Below, one piece after another: positions 1-8,115 of a stretch of DNA of 64,000 nucleotides. Under the pieces are notes generated by a model. That model was given only the letters and a program-made list of their open reading frames with translations, had not been told where the DNA came from and ran no database searches. The DNA is from G963667675 sp963667675 (GTDB lineage: Bacteria > Chloroflexota > Dehalococcoidia > Lucifugimonadales > UBA3495), in assembly GCA_963667675.1 (NCBI GenBank), contig OY763929.1:1550001-1614000 (forward strand), written 5' to 3'. Position 1 is the stretch's first letter. Each line of letters opens with the position of its first letter. Position numbers and translations under genes: made by a program.

Positions 1-608
1 TTGTACAGGGAGTCGAACACCAGCGACCGCAGTGCCCCCTCCGACTCTCCCTCCGGCGGCGGAATCCTCTCAATCACCGCGTCCAGCACCTCTTTGGCCC
101 CGGTGCCGTCCTTGGCCGAGACAAACAGGACTTCCTCCCGCTCGAAGCCGAACACGTTCTGCATCTCGGCGGCGACCCTCTCCGGCTCCGCCTGGGGAAG
201 GTCCACCTTGTTGACCACCGGAATCAGCGACAGGTCGTAGTCCAGCGCCATCAGCGTGTTGGCTATCGTCTGCGCCTCGATGCCCTGGCTGGCGTCCACC
301 ACCAAGATTGCGCCTTCGCAGGCGGCCAGCGCCCTGGAAACCTCGTAGCTGAAGTCCACGTGGCCCGGCGTGTCGATCAGGTTGAGTTGGTACTCCTGCC
401 CGTCCGGCCCCCGGTGAGACATGGTCACCGCCTTGCCCTTGATGGTGATGCCCCGCTCCCGTTCCAGGTCCATCTGGTCCAGGAACTGGGCCTTCATGTC
501 CTTGGCCCGGACAGTGCCGGTAATCTCCAGGAACCGGTCGGCCAGCGTCGACTTCCCGTGGTCGATGTGGGCGATGATGCAGAAGTTGCGGATTTGTGTA
601 GGACCCAT
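1..608 (-). CDS. lepA: Elongation factor 4 (LepA), 5' part only
   Basis: Ribosome-bound translational GTPase that back-translocates stalled ribosomes. The visible N-terminal 202 residues start MGPTQIRNFCIIAHIDHGKS, with the P-loop HIDHGKST at about residues 14-21, the switch I motif RERGITIK, the G3 motif DTPGH and the G4 motif NKVD. The RERGITIK context and the very short N-terminus separate LepA from EF-G and TypA. The ATG lies at 606-608; the rest of the gene (about 400 residues expected) lies beyond the left edge. It starts 7 bases after the stop of the upstream peptide-ABC ATPase gene, so the three minus-strand genes are probably co-transcribed. Seen: G-domain motifs. Known: family function. 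Confidence 0.95.
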   Translation of the reverse strand, partial: MGPTQIRNFCIIAHIDHGKSTLADRFLEITGTVRAKDMKAQFLDQMDLERERGITIKGKAVTMSHRGPDGQEYQLNLIDTPGHVDFSYEVSRALAACEGAILVVDASQGIEAQTIANTLMALDYDLSLIPVVNKVDLPQAEPERVAAEMQNVFGFEREEVLFVSAKDGTGAKEVLDAVIERIPPPEGESEGALRSLVFDSLY

Positions 609-615
609 AGCGACC

Positions 616-1659
616 CTAGACGTTCCCGTAGCCCGGCGCCCGGATGCATGCCGCCCAATGCCCGGTCTTCACCTGCCGCAACTCCGGTACCACCCGTGAA
701 CACTCTTCCACCGCCATTGGGCATCGGGGATGAAATACGCATCCGCGGGGCGGGTTCAACGGGCTAGGCACCTCGCCCTTCAACACGATTCGCTCCCGCT
801 GCGCGTCGGCCACCGGGTCAGGTATGGGCACCGCCGACAGCAGCGCCTGGGTGTATGGGTGGGTTGGGTTGGTGTAGATTTCGTTCCTGTCGGCCAGTTC
901 GACGATTCTGCCCAGGTACATTACCCCAACCCGGTTGCTGATGTGCCTCACTACTGAAAGGTCGTGGGCGATGAACAGGTATGTCAGGTCGTACTGCTCC
1001 TGCAGGTTCTCCAGCAGGTTGATAATCTGGGCTTGAATAGACACGTCCAACGCCGACACCGGTTCGTCGGCCACGATAAACTTCGGCTCTACTGACAGCG
1101 CCCTGGCTACCCCGATCCGCTGCCTTTGCCCTCCGCTGAACTCGTGGGGAAACCGGTTAGCCATGTACGGATTCAGCCCCACGGCCAGTAGCAACTCGGC
1201 CACCCGCTCCCGGTATTCAGCCTTGTTCTTCACCAGCTTATGCACCAGCAGCGGCTCGCCTACGATGTTCCCCGCCGTCATACGGGGGTTCAATGAGCTA
1301 TACGGGTCTTGGAAGATGACCTGCAGTTCCCGCCGCATGGCCCGCATCTGCTTGGACGACAGTTTGCCTAGGTCTTCTCCCAGAAATATGATTTGCCCGG
1401 ACGTCGGCTTGTAAAGTTGTAGAATGCACCGGCCCACGGTTGTTTTCCCGCTGCCGCTCTCGCCCACTATCCCCAGCGTCTCTCCCCGGCGCACTGCGAA
1501 GCTAACGTCGTCCACTGCTTTGATAAATTGAGTCGCCCGCTGGAACAACACTCCGGAGTTAACCGGGAAGTGCATCTTCAGGTTCTTGACCTCCAGCAGC
1601 ACGTCCCCGTTGGCGATGTTGGCGCCGGGCCTGGCTTGAATGTCCGGCATCGTGCTCAC
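616..1659 (-). CDS. Oligopeptide/dipeptide ABC transporter ATPase (OppF/DppF type)
   Basis: Cytoplasmic ATPase of a peptide/nickel-class ABC importer, 347 residues. Walker A GESGSGKT at residues 66-73, Q-loop at VIFQDPYSSLN, signature FSGGQRQR at about 174-181, Walker B IVADEP at about 195-200, and the C-terminal oligopeptide-transporter extension with the Cys motif GCVFHPRCP. Such proteins pair with an OppD-type partner, here the immediately upstream gene, with which it overlaps by 4 bases (ATGA), so translation is likely coupled. The matching permeases (8.1-10.1 kb) and binding protein (14.5-16.3 kb) are on the same strand but separated by unrelated genes; that they form one transporter is inference. 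Confidence 0.93.
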   Translation of the reverse strand: MSTMPDIQARPGANIANGDVLLEVKNLKMHFPVNSGVLFQRATQFIKAVDDVSFAVRRGETLGIVGESGSGKTTVGRCILQLYKPTSGQIIFLGEDLGKLSSKQMRAMRRELQVIFQDPYSSLNPRMTAGNIVGEPLLVHKLVKNKAEYRERVAELLLAVGLNPYMANRFPHEFSGGQRQRIGVARALSVEPKFIVADEPVSALDVSIQAQIINLLENLQEQYDLTYLFIAHDLSVVRHISNRVGVMYLGRIVELADRNEIYTNPTHPYTQALLSAVPIPDPVADAQRERIVLKGEVPSPLNPPRGCVFHPRCPMAVEECSRVVPELRQVKTGHWAACIRAPGYGNV

Positions 1660-2708
1660 GGTTGGCTGCCCTCCAGGTCTCTGTTGACTACGGCCGGGAC
1701 CGGGGCCTCACTCTGCTGTTCCAGCGCCCCAATGCCCAACCGGTCCGCCTGCCAGCAGGCCGACCAGTGCCCCTCCTCCGTCTCCATCAACGGCGGGGCC
1801 TCCGCCTCGCAGCGGGACACCGCCCAGCGGCATCTGGGCAGGAACGAACATCCCTCAGTGGTGTTCACCAGGTCCGGCGGTTGTCCTTCTATTGGTTCCA
1901 GCCTGCCCCGCTTTGGCTGGTCAAGCCTGGGCACCGAGTTCAGCAGGCCCACCGTATAGGGATGCCTGGGATTTCCGTAAATCGCGCGCGCCCGCCCACG
2001 CTCGATGATCTTCCCGGCGTACATGATGTTCACCCTGTCGGCGTACCGGGCCACCACCCCCAAGTTATGCGTGATGATAATCAGCGCAACGCCCGTCTCG
2101 GCTGTCAGCGACTTCATCAGCTCCAATATCTGCGCCTGGATGGTCACGTCCAACGCCGTCGTCGGCTCGTCGGCGATGATCAGCCGGGGGCTGCAACTCA
2201 GGGCCATGGCGATCATCACCCGTTGCCTCATGCCCCCGCTGAACTGGTGCGGGTACTGTCTTATGCGCCTTGGCGGGTCGGGAATCCCCACCCGCAGCAG
2301 CAGGCTCTCCGCCTCCTGGCGGGCTTCTGCCCGGGACATTCCCTTGTGCAGTTGCAGCGTCTCGGTAAGCTGCCTCTCTATGGTCAGCACAGGATTAAGT
2401 GACGTCATAGGCTCCTGGAAGATCATGGATATCTTCCCGCCTCGAATGGCCCGCATCTCGTCCATGCCGATTTTCAGGATGTCCCGGCCCTCGAACCAAA
2501 CCTCGCCGCCTACTATCTTCCCCGGAGGGCTCGGAATAAGCCGCATCAACGACAACGCGCTCACGCTCTTGCCGCACCCGCTCTCTCCCACCAGCCCCAG
2601 GGTCTCCCCGTCGTCCAAGTCGTAGGAAACGCCGTCCACAGCCTTGACCGCGCCTTCCTCCGTAAAGAAGTGGGTCTTCAGCCCCTTAACTTCCAACAGT
2701 GTCGCCAA
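1656..2708 (-). CDS. Oligopeptide/dipeptide ABC transporter ATPase (OppD/DppD type)
   Basis: Second ATPase of a peptide-class ABC importer, 350 residues. Walker A GESGCGKS at residues 41-48, signature FSGGMRQR, Walker B LIIADEPTTALD, H-loop THNLGVVA, and the C-terminal Cys-containing tail GCSFLPRCRWA typical of OppD/DppD. The start is a TTG at 2706-2708, chosen because the reading MATLLEVKGLKTHF matches the family N-terminus and a GAGGGGAT ribosome site lies just upstream. It is the first gene of the oppD-oppF-lepA minus-strand unit and is transcribed divergently from the cytochrome genes. The substrate cannot be read from sequence; peptides, nickel or opines are all possible in this family. 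Confidence 0.92.
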   Translation of the reverse strand: MATLLEVKGLKTHFFTEEGAVKAVDGVSYDLDDGETLGLVGESGCGKSVSALSLMRLIPSPPGKIVGGEVWFEGRDILKIGMDEMRAIRGGKISMIFQEPMTSLNPVLTIERQLTETLQLHKGMSRAEARQEAESLLLRVGIPDPPRRIRQYPHQFSGGMRQRVMIAMALSCSPRLIIADEPTTALDVTIQAQILELMKSLTAETGVALIIITHNLGVVARYADRVNIMYAGKIIERGRARAIYGNPRHPYTVGLLNSVPRLDQPKRGRLEPIEGQPPDLVNTTEGCSFLPRCRWAVSRCEAEAPPLMETEEGHWSACWQADRLGIGALEQQSEAPVPAVVNRDLEGSQP

Positions 2709-2972
2709 GTAATCCCCTCAAGGCCGCCAGCCCAGGCCCGCTCCAGCATCCCTGAGTTTGGCACAACAGTCAGCCTTAGCCCATATTATCGTCGCTGTGC
2801 GCCTGAGAACACAAGGTTAGCCTCGGCCGGTAGCGGTGCATTCGTCCTTTTGCCGTGACGTACTCGCCGAGGAGCAACGTCCCGAATATTGACAGAGACC
2901 TAGTTGCAGGTTGAAACTGAGTCAAGAAGCTCTCCCTTAATCGCACGGTCGGCAGAACGAGGCATTCCAAGT

Positions 2973-3440
2973 ATGGCCCAAGCTCGGAACGATGCAAGTA
3001 AGGTCATAGCCGTCGCCATCGTGGCAACCGTTGTCCTGTTGACAATGGCTGCATGCGGCGGGGAAAGCAGCCCGCAGCCTATAGGTGACGGGTCTAACGG
3101 AGGCGTGACACCGGCAACTGTGCCGGCCGAGCCCGACTCTGCTCGCTCGGGCGAGGAACTCTTCAACGCCAACTGCTCGGCCTGCCACGGTGTTGGCGCC
3201 ACCGGGACCGACGCCGGCCCTCCCCTCATCCATGAGATATATGAACCCGGCCACCACCCCGACTTCAGCATCCGCAACGCAGTCAATCAGGGTGTGCTGC
3301 AGCACCACTGGTTCTTCGGCAATATGCTGCCTGTGGCCGGCCTTTCATCTGACGACGTGGAGAAGATAATCTGCTACATCCGAGAGGCGCAGCGCGACGG
3401 AGGCATCTTCGAAGAGCACGAATATGGCGGCCCGTGTTGA
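2973..3440 (+). CDS. Lipoprotein c-type cytochrome
   Basis: Small exported monohaem cytochrome, about 155 residues. Starting at ATG 2973 (preceded by an AACGAGG-like ribosome site) gives a signal peptide with hydrophobic core VIAVAIVATVVLL and lipobox TMAAC, lipid-modified Cys near residue 28. A low-complexity linker follows, then the haem motif CSACH at residues 68-72 and a probable Met ligand in GNMLPV. An earlier in-frame start at 2904 would bury the signal peptide and is rejected. Paired with a second cytochrome gene 11 bases downstream; together they look like membrane-anchored electron carriers on the outer face, but the oxidase or dehydrogenase they serve is not in the window. Confidence 0.85.
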   Translation: MAQARNDASKVIAVAIVATVVLLTMAACGGESSPQPIGDGSNGGVTPATVPAEPDSARSGEELFNANCSACHGVGATGTDAGPPLIHEIYEPGHHPDFSIRNAVNQGVLQHHWFFGNMLPVAGLSSDDVEKIICYIREAQRDGGIFEEHEYGGPC

Positions 3441-3451
3441 GCCAGCCCTAG

Positions 3452-4039
3452 TTGGCCTCAGCGGGCAGCCGGACTAAAGGCCTCCAAAAACGAGATGGGA
3501 TTTTGCCTGCCTCCCTCTGGCCCCGAACCGTGACGGTGTGGGGCAGAGTCGCCTCCGTTATTGCAGTCGCCCTGATGGCAGTCCTGTCAGCGGCATGTTT
3601 TTCCGACGGCGGGGATCTTCCGACATCCGATAGCGCACCCACGGTGGGAGACGCCAAAACGGGGCAAGAGATTTTCGCTGCCAACTGCGCTGTGTGTCAC
3701 GGAATCTCCGGCGAAGGTCAACCCGACTGGCACATAAAGAAGCCGGACGGCACTCTGCCCGCTCCGCCGCTCAACGGAGATGGGCACACCTGGCACCACG
3801 CCGACGGGCTCTTGTACCGTATCGTCAGCCAGGGCGGAAGCATCTATGAAGACCCCGACTACCCGGGCTTCAAGAGCGCCATGCCGGCGTTCGGCGACCA
3901 ACTTACCCACGATGAGATAATCGCGGTGATCACATACGTCAAGAGTCTCTGGGAAGGCAAGGTCAAGCTGGGTATTGCGATTCAGGAATCCCAGGCGCTG
4001 GTCAGCGAAGAGGACCCGTTTCCGCCGCAAGGCAATTAG
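3452..4039 (+). CDS. Lipoprotein c-type cytochrome (second of pair)
   Basis: Exported monohaem cytochrome c of up to 195 residues. Hydrophobic segment VASVIAVALMAVLSA ends in lipobox LSAAC, then haem motif CAVCH, the region APPLNGDGHTWHH, and Met-ligand context SAMPAFG in a cytochrome_CBB3-like fold with C-terminal helix TYVKSLWEGK. There is no ATG ahead of the signal sequence: candidates are TTG at 3452 and GTG at 3528, and the latter gives a more usual signal-peptide length. The SAMPAFG ligand region and C-terminal helix resemble cytochromes found with SCO/COX assembly genes. Likely co-transcribed with the preceding cytochrome. Start uncertain, family assignment firm. Confidence 0.83.
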   Translation: MASAGSRTKGLQKRDGILPASLWPRTVTVWGRVASVIAVALMAVLSAACFSDGGDLPTSDSAPTVGDAKTGQEIFAANCAVCHGISGEGQPDWHIKKPDGTLPAPPLNGDGHTWHHADGLLYRIVSQGGSIYEDPDYPGFKSAMPAFGDQLTHDEIIAVITYVKSLWEGKVKLGIAIQESQALVSEEDPFPPQGN

Positions 4040-4058
4040 CTCCCGCCGGTGAACACCG

Positions 4059-5201
4059 ATGAAGAATGAGGACGACATGAAGATCGAGACCTTGGTAGTG
4101 CACAAGGGACGGGAGGTGGACCCCACCACGAGGGCCGTGACTCCGCCCCTGTATATGTCCACGACTTATGAGAGAAACCCCGACGGCTCCTATCCGCCGG
4201 GAGGATACGTCTACGGGCGGGCGGATAATCCCAACCGCAGGCTTTTGGAAGAGTTAGTAGCGGCCCTGGAAAAGGGAGAAGACGCCGCGGCCTTTTCTTC
4301 CGGCGTGGCGGCGATTGCGAGCGTCTTTCAATCGCTGCAGCCCGGCGACCACGTCGTCGCTCCGCAGGACGTCTACTACGGCACTGTGCGCTTGCTGCGG
4401 GATATCATGGCCCGCTGGGGCCTTGGCGCCAGCTTCGTTGACATGTCCAGACTAGGGGCGGTGCAGGAGGCGATTCAAGACTCGACGCGAATGGTGTTCA
4501 TCGAGACCCCTTCCAACCCGCTGCTGACCATCACCGACGTGGCAGCAGTGGCCGCGGTCGCCCGGGAAAAAGGCGTCTACACCGTCTGCGACAACACCAG
4601 CGCCACCCCCGTGCTCCAGCGGCCACTGGATTTGGGGGTGGACCTGGTGGTGCATTCCAGCACCAAGTACCTGGGAGGCCACGGAGACGTGACGGGGGGC
4701 ATGGTGGTGGCCGCCAGCAGCCAGGGACTCTTCGAAAGGGTCCGGCAGGTGCAGCGGGATGGCGGAGCCGTGCCATCTCCCTTCGACTGCTGGCTGCTGC
4801 TGCGAAGCATACGCACGCTGCCGTATCGGGTCCTGGCCCACACCGGCAGTGCGGCCCGGATAGCGGCGTTCCTAGCGCGACATCCAAAGGTGGATGAGGT
4901 GTTCTATCCAGGCCTGCCAGAGCACCCCGGTCATGAGATTGCCCGCCGGCAGATGGAAGACTTCGGCGCGTTGCTGTCTTTCCGGCCCAGGGGCGGCCTG
5001 GAGGCCGCCTTCGCCGTGGCCTCGCGGACCAGGTTGTTCACACGGGCCACCAGCCTGGGCAGTTACGAAAGCCTGATAGAACACCGGGCATCCGTAGAGG
5101 GGCCTGATAGCACAACTCCCCAGGACCTGCTCCGGGTCTCTGTGGGCCTGGAAAATACTGAAGACCTGATTGCCGACCTGGCACAGGCTCTGGATGGCTA
5201 G
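4059..5201 (+). CDS. Trans-sulfuration PLP-dependent enzyme (cystathionine gamma-lyase/synthase family)
   Basis: Cys/Met metabolism PLP-dependent enzyme, 380 residues. Hallmarks: YMSTTYER and GYVYGRADNPNRR near the N-terminus (substrate-phosphate loop), SSGVAAI, the Tyr of DVYYGT, DNTSATPVLQRPL, and the PLP-binding lysine in SSTKYLGGHGD. Members are cystathionine gamma-synthases, gamma/beta-lyases, O-acetylhomoserine sulfhydrylases or methionine gamma-lyases; sequence alone does not decide among them. An internal ATG at 4077 (MKIETLVVHKG) is an equally good start. It overlaps the downstream glycosyltransferase by 8 bases, suggesting a shared transcript. No sulfur-assimilation genes are adjacent, so its pathway role is left open. 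Confidence 0.88.
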   Translation: MKNEDDMKIETLVVHKGREVDPTTRAVTPPLYMSTTYERNPDGSYPPGGYVYGRADNPNRRLLEELVAALEKGEDAAAFSSGVAAIASVFQSLQPGDHVVAPQDVYYGTVRLLRDIMARWGLGASFVDMSRLGAVQEAIQDSTRMVFIETPSNPLLTITDVAAVAAVAREKGVYTVCDNTSATPVLQRPLDLGVDLVVHSSTKYLGGHGDVTGGMVVAASSQGLFERVRQVQRDGGAVPSPFDCWLLLRSIRTLPYRVLAHTGSAARIAAFLARHPKVDEVFYPGLPEHPGHEIARRQMEDFGALLSFRPRGGLEAAFAVASRTRLFTRATSLGSYESLIEHRASVEGPDSTTPQDLLRVSVGLENTEDLIADLAQALDG

Positions 5202-5934
5202 GAACCTGCCGCCGTTGAAGCTCTCCATCATTATCCCCGCTTACAACGAAGAAGCCTATCTGCCTGCCACCATGGACTCTATCAAAGCCGCCGTCGCCCG
5301 TCTGGATTCTGGAATCCACGTCGACGTGGTAGTCGTAGATAACGATAGCGATGATGGGACTGCTGCTGTTGCCCTGGAACGGGGCGCCAAGATTATTCAC
5401 GAGCCAATGCGGGGCGTCGCACATGCCCGGAACTCCGGCGCCCGAAATGCAGACGGCGACGTACTTGTCTTCATAGATGCCGACGTTATAGTGCCGCCGA
5501 ATCTACTCAACGAGATATGTGTAGTAATGTGCGATCCGGCCTGCGTCGGAGGCGCGGTGGATGTCGAATACCGGCCGCAGCGTCTTTCTACGAAGTTCTA
5601 CCTGCAGGCATGGCGGCTGTTGGCGCGACTGGCGGGGATGGCGCAGGGTCCAACGCAATTCTGCCGGCACAGTGCCTTTGAAGCGTTAGGAGGCTACGAC
5701 CCGCAGGTCTGGATCGGCGAGGACGTGGATTTCTACTGGAGTCTCAAGAAGTTCGCGAAGGCCGAAAGTGGTACGGTCAGGCTGATACGATGTCCCCGGG
5801 TGCAGCCGTCCAGCCGCCGCTTCGACAAGTGGCCAGTCTGGAAGGCGCTGGTCTGGACCAACCCACTATTTATCGCGCTGTTCCGCCGGCGGAAGAGATT
5901 CTGGGGTGCCTGGTACTCACATCCGGTGAGATAG
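5194..5934 (+). CDS. Glycosyltransferase family 2
   Basis: Inverting GT-A glycosyltransferase, about 246 residues. After ATG 5194 comes the GT2 N-terminus LSIIIPAYNEEAYLPATMDS, then VVVDNDSDDGT (nucleotide-binding Asp), RNSGARNADGDVLVFIDAD with the metal-binding D-x-D-like FIDAD, and the acceptor-loop region GEDVDFYWSL (the ED-type catalytic acid). A TTG-initiated longer form from 5170 is possible but the ATG gives the canonical family N-terminus. No transmembrane helices are apparent, so it is probably a soluble or peripheral enzyme adding a sugar to a lipid or glycan. No polysaccharide cluster is nearby, so acceptor and donor are unknown. Confidence 0.88.
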   Translation: MARNLPPLKLSIIIPAYNEEAYLPATMDSIKAAVARLDSGIHVDVVVVDNDSDDGTAAVALERGAKIIHEPMRGVAHARNSGARNADGDVLVFIDADVIVPPNLLNEICVVMCDPACVGGAVDVEYRPQRLSTKFYLQAWRLLARLAGMAQGPTQFCRHSAFEALGGYDPQVWIGEDVDFYWSLKKFAKAESGTVRLIRCPRVQPSSRRFDKWPVWKALVWTNPLFIALFRRRKRFWGAWYSHPVR

Positions 5935-5984
5935 GCCCTCAGATGACCAGAACGAGTGCAGGGAGCGGACACTGGCCCAGGCAT

Positions 5985-6475
5985 TCAGAACCCGTTCCAG
6001 CCGGGCAGAGCCGCCGCCTGCCGCACCCACTCTGTCATCTGCCCCTCGTCCAATTCTCCTTCATAAATGTCAACCCAGCGCGAGTCCGGGTCCTTACCTA
6101 AGCCGGGCGGTTGTGGGTCTAGCGACGCCCCGTTGAGGAAGGTCACCTTCACGTAGCGGGTGAAGACGTGGTAGCTCAAGAACCAGCCCTGGCCCTCAAT
6201 GCCATACCAGGGGGAGTTCCACATCACTGCCTTGCGCACCCCGGGCACAGTCCGCACTATGAGGCCGTCCAGTCGTCGCCCGATGTCGCTCTTCCAGCCC
6301 GGCATGGCCGCGATGTAGGCTTGTACGGGGGCGTCGCCGTCCGCTCTTTAGCTATCTGAGGGTTGCCGCCTGAGAGGAGGACTGGCTGTGCTCCGTCTCC
6401 TTCGGCCTTCCTTGGTTTGCCAGATTTCCTGCCAGCCACGGGTTCACTCCGATTGCCGCTTCTCAGTGCCTTCAT
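5985..6475 (-). pseudogene. DUF1801 (YdhG-like) gene broken by a frameshift
   Basis: The 106-residue reading from 6305 to 5985 has the DUF1801 core: MPGWKSDIGRRLDGLI, PGVRKAVMWNSPWYG, GWFLSYHVF and YVKVTFLNG. Its expected N-terminal part lies upstream in another frame: from about 6475 the peptide runs MKALRSGNRSE, a Lys/Arg-rich stretch, then LLSGGNPQIAK. Dropping two bases in the AAAGAGCGG context (about 6340-6347) joins NPQIAK directly to ADGDAPVQAYIAAMPGW, the order I expect for this family. So the gene was about 160 residues and carries a 2-base insertion, possibly a dinucleotide duplication. The in-frame TAA just before the downstream reading excludes translation in one piece. Function of DUF1801 is unknown. 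Confidence 0.75.
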
Positions 6476-6576
6476 CTTTCTTGATAGCGGCAACTATCGG
6501 TATCCGATGGCGCGGCAATAGTAGCCGCCATTCAACGGCTTGGTCAAGCCGAATTAAGGTAGACCTTTGTGCAACC

Positions 6577-6605
6577 GTCATCCCGGCCCCCGAGCCGGAA
6601 TCCAG
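6577..6605. repeat. REP-like palindromic repeat
   Basis: A GTCAT-CCGG-...-CCGG-AATCCAG palindromic unit, preceded by AGACCTTTG and CAACC as in the copy near 44357. It belongs to the dispersed family also found at 39126-39156, 44357-44422 and, split by an insertion sequence, at 44794-45875. Confidence 0.7.
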
Positions 6606-6722
6606 AGCGTGGGGGCGCTCTGCGCAATCCTCTGGTGGTCGCGCACGCGTGTCGGCGCACACTAACAGCACAATATGCAACTACTACTTGCAAATTGCAC
6701 CACTTAGGCTTATCATTGTCCC

Positions 6723-7895
6723 ATGATTCATCGAGAAGTCGCTCAGCGTCTCACGGCCCTCTTCCGCCAGTACCCCTTCGTCACCGTCACCGGACCGCGG
6801 CAGTCTGGTAAGACTACCCTTTGCCGCTCGGCCTTTCCCGATCTGAGCTACGTTAACTTGGAGCAGCCGGACCAGCGGGACTTCGCCGAGACGGACCCGC
6901 GAGGATTTCTGTCGCAGTTGGGAACGGGCGCGATTATCGACGAGGTGCAGCACGTCCCCCATCTCCTGTCCTACCTCCAGGTCATGGCCGACGAGCAGGG
7001 CGGCAACGGCCTGTTCGTGCTCACCGGCAGCGAGCAGTTCCGGCTCTCCGACGCCGTCAGCCAGTCCCTGGCGGGCCGCACCGCGCTGCTCCGCCTGCTG
7101 CCCTTCACCCTGGCCGAGCGGCGGAGCGCGGGCGGCGACGACGCCATCAACGACGTCATCTACTCCGGCTTCTATCCTCGCATCTTCGACCGGGGGCTGG
7201 AGCCGCGCCAGGCCCTAGGCGACTACTTGGAGACCTACGTCGAGCGCGACGTTCGCCGCCTTGGCGCAATCCGCAATTTCTCCGCGTTCCGCCTCTTCCT
7301 CAGGCTGTGTGCCGGACGGGTCGGCCAGTTGCTCAACCTGAACTCTCTGGGCTCGGATGCCGGCGTATCCCACACCACGGCGCGGGAGTGGCTCACCGTC
7401 TTAGAAGCAGGCTACATTGTCTTTCAGCTTCCGCCCTTTCACGCCAACATCCGCAAGCGCCTCGTCAAGTCGCCAAAGCTCTACTTCCACGACGTTGGGC
7501 TGGCCAGCTATCTGCTCGGCATCGAAAGTCCTCGGCAGGCGGCGACCCACCCCCTGCGCGGGCCGCTGTTCGAAAACCTTGTCGTGGCCGAAGCCCTGAA
7601 GCACCGGTTCAACCGGGGCTTGCAGCCCAACCTCTCCTTCTTCCGCGACTCGAAAGGGTTGGAATGTGACCTGCTATACGAGACCGGACGCGGCATCAGC
7701 GCAATCGAGATTAAGGCGGGGGCGACGGTGGCCTCCGACTACTTCGCGTCCATTAACCGCGTCGCCGAGCTTGTCCCGGCGGTTGCCTCTAAGACCGTGA
7801 TCTACGGCGGCGCCGACCGTCAGTCTAGGAGCGACTGCCAGGTGCTTCCGCCGGATGAGTTTGCCGGGTCGCTGGAGCAATTCGACGCCGTATAA
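6723..7895 (+). CDS. AAA ATPase with C-terminal DUF4143 domain
   Basis: ATPase of the AAA_14/DUF4143 group, 390 residues. Walker A GPRQSGKTT at about residues 25-33, Walker B GAIIDEVQHVP, sensor region FVLTGSEQF, then the winged-helix/DUF4143 half with NLNSLGSDAGVSHTTAREWL, KLYFHDVGLASYL and GPLFENLVVAE, and a C-terminal restriction-nuclease-like patch DLLYETGRGISAIEIKAG (D-x(n)-E-x-K). These proteins are scattered through bacterial accessory DNA and are of uncertain function; the E-x-K core is nuclease-like. It is a stand-alone gene bordered by a REP-like repeat upstream and a gene-free stretch downstream, consistent with horizontal acquisition (inference). Confidence 0.9.
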   Translation: MIHREVAQRLTALFRQYPFVTVTGPRQSGKTTLCRSAFPDLSYVNLEQPDQRDFAETDPRGFLSQLGTGAIIDEVQHVPHLLSYLQVMADEQGGNGLFVLTGSEQFRLSDAVSQSLAGRTALLRLLPFTLAERRSAGGDDAINDVIYSGFYPRIFDRGLEPRQALGDYLETYVERDVRRLGAIRNFSAFRLFLRLCAGRVGQLLNLNSLGSDAGVSHTTAREWLTVLEAGYIVFQLPPFHANIRKRLVKSPKLYFHDVGLASYLLGIESPRQAATHPLRGPLFENLVVAEALKHRFNRGLQPNLSFFRDSKGLECDLLYETGRGISAIEIKAGATVASDYFASINRVAELVPAVASKTVIYGGADRQSRSDCQVLPPDEFAGSLEQFDAV

Positions 7896-8115
7896 CGCCC
7901 CACCCCGGTCCCGGAGACCCTTTCATACCCGAACCATTCCATCCCCGCCAGGCCAGAAGGGGTCGGAGGCGCACCCGGGTGGTCCGCGGCCCTCTAGACG
8001 ATCTAACCGGGGGCGGGCATTAATCGGCGGAAAGAGATTGGATGCAAGGGATATCGGGCAGCGGCTGAAGATGGGCCTACCGAAGACTCCAGCAGTCATT
8101 ACCCCTTGGGGCGAG

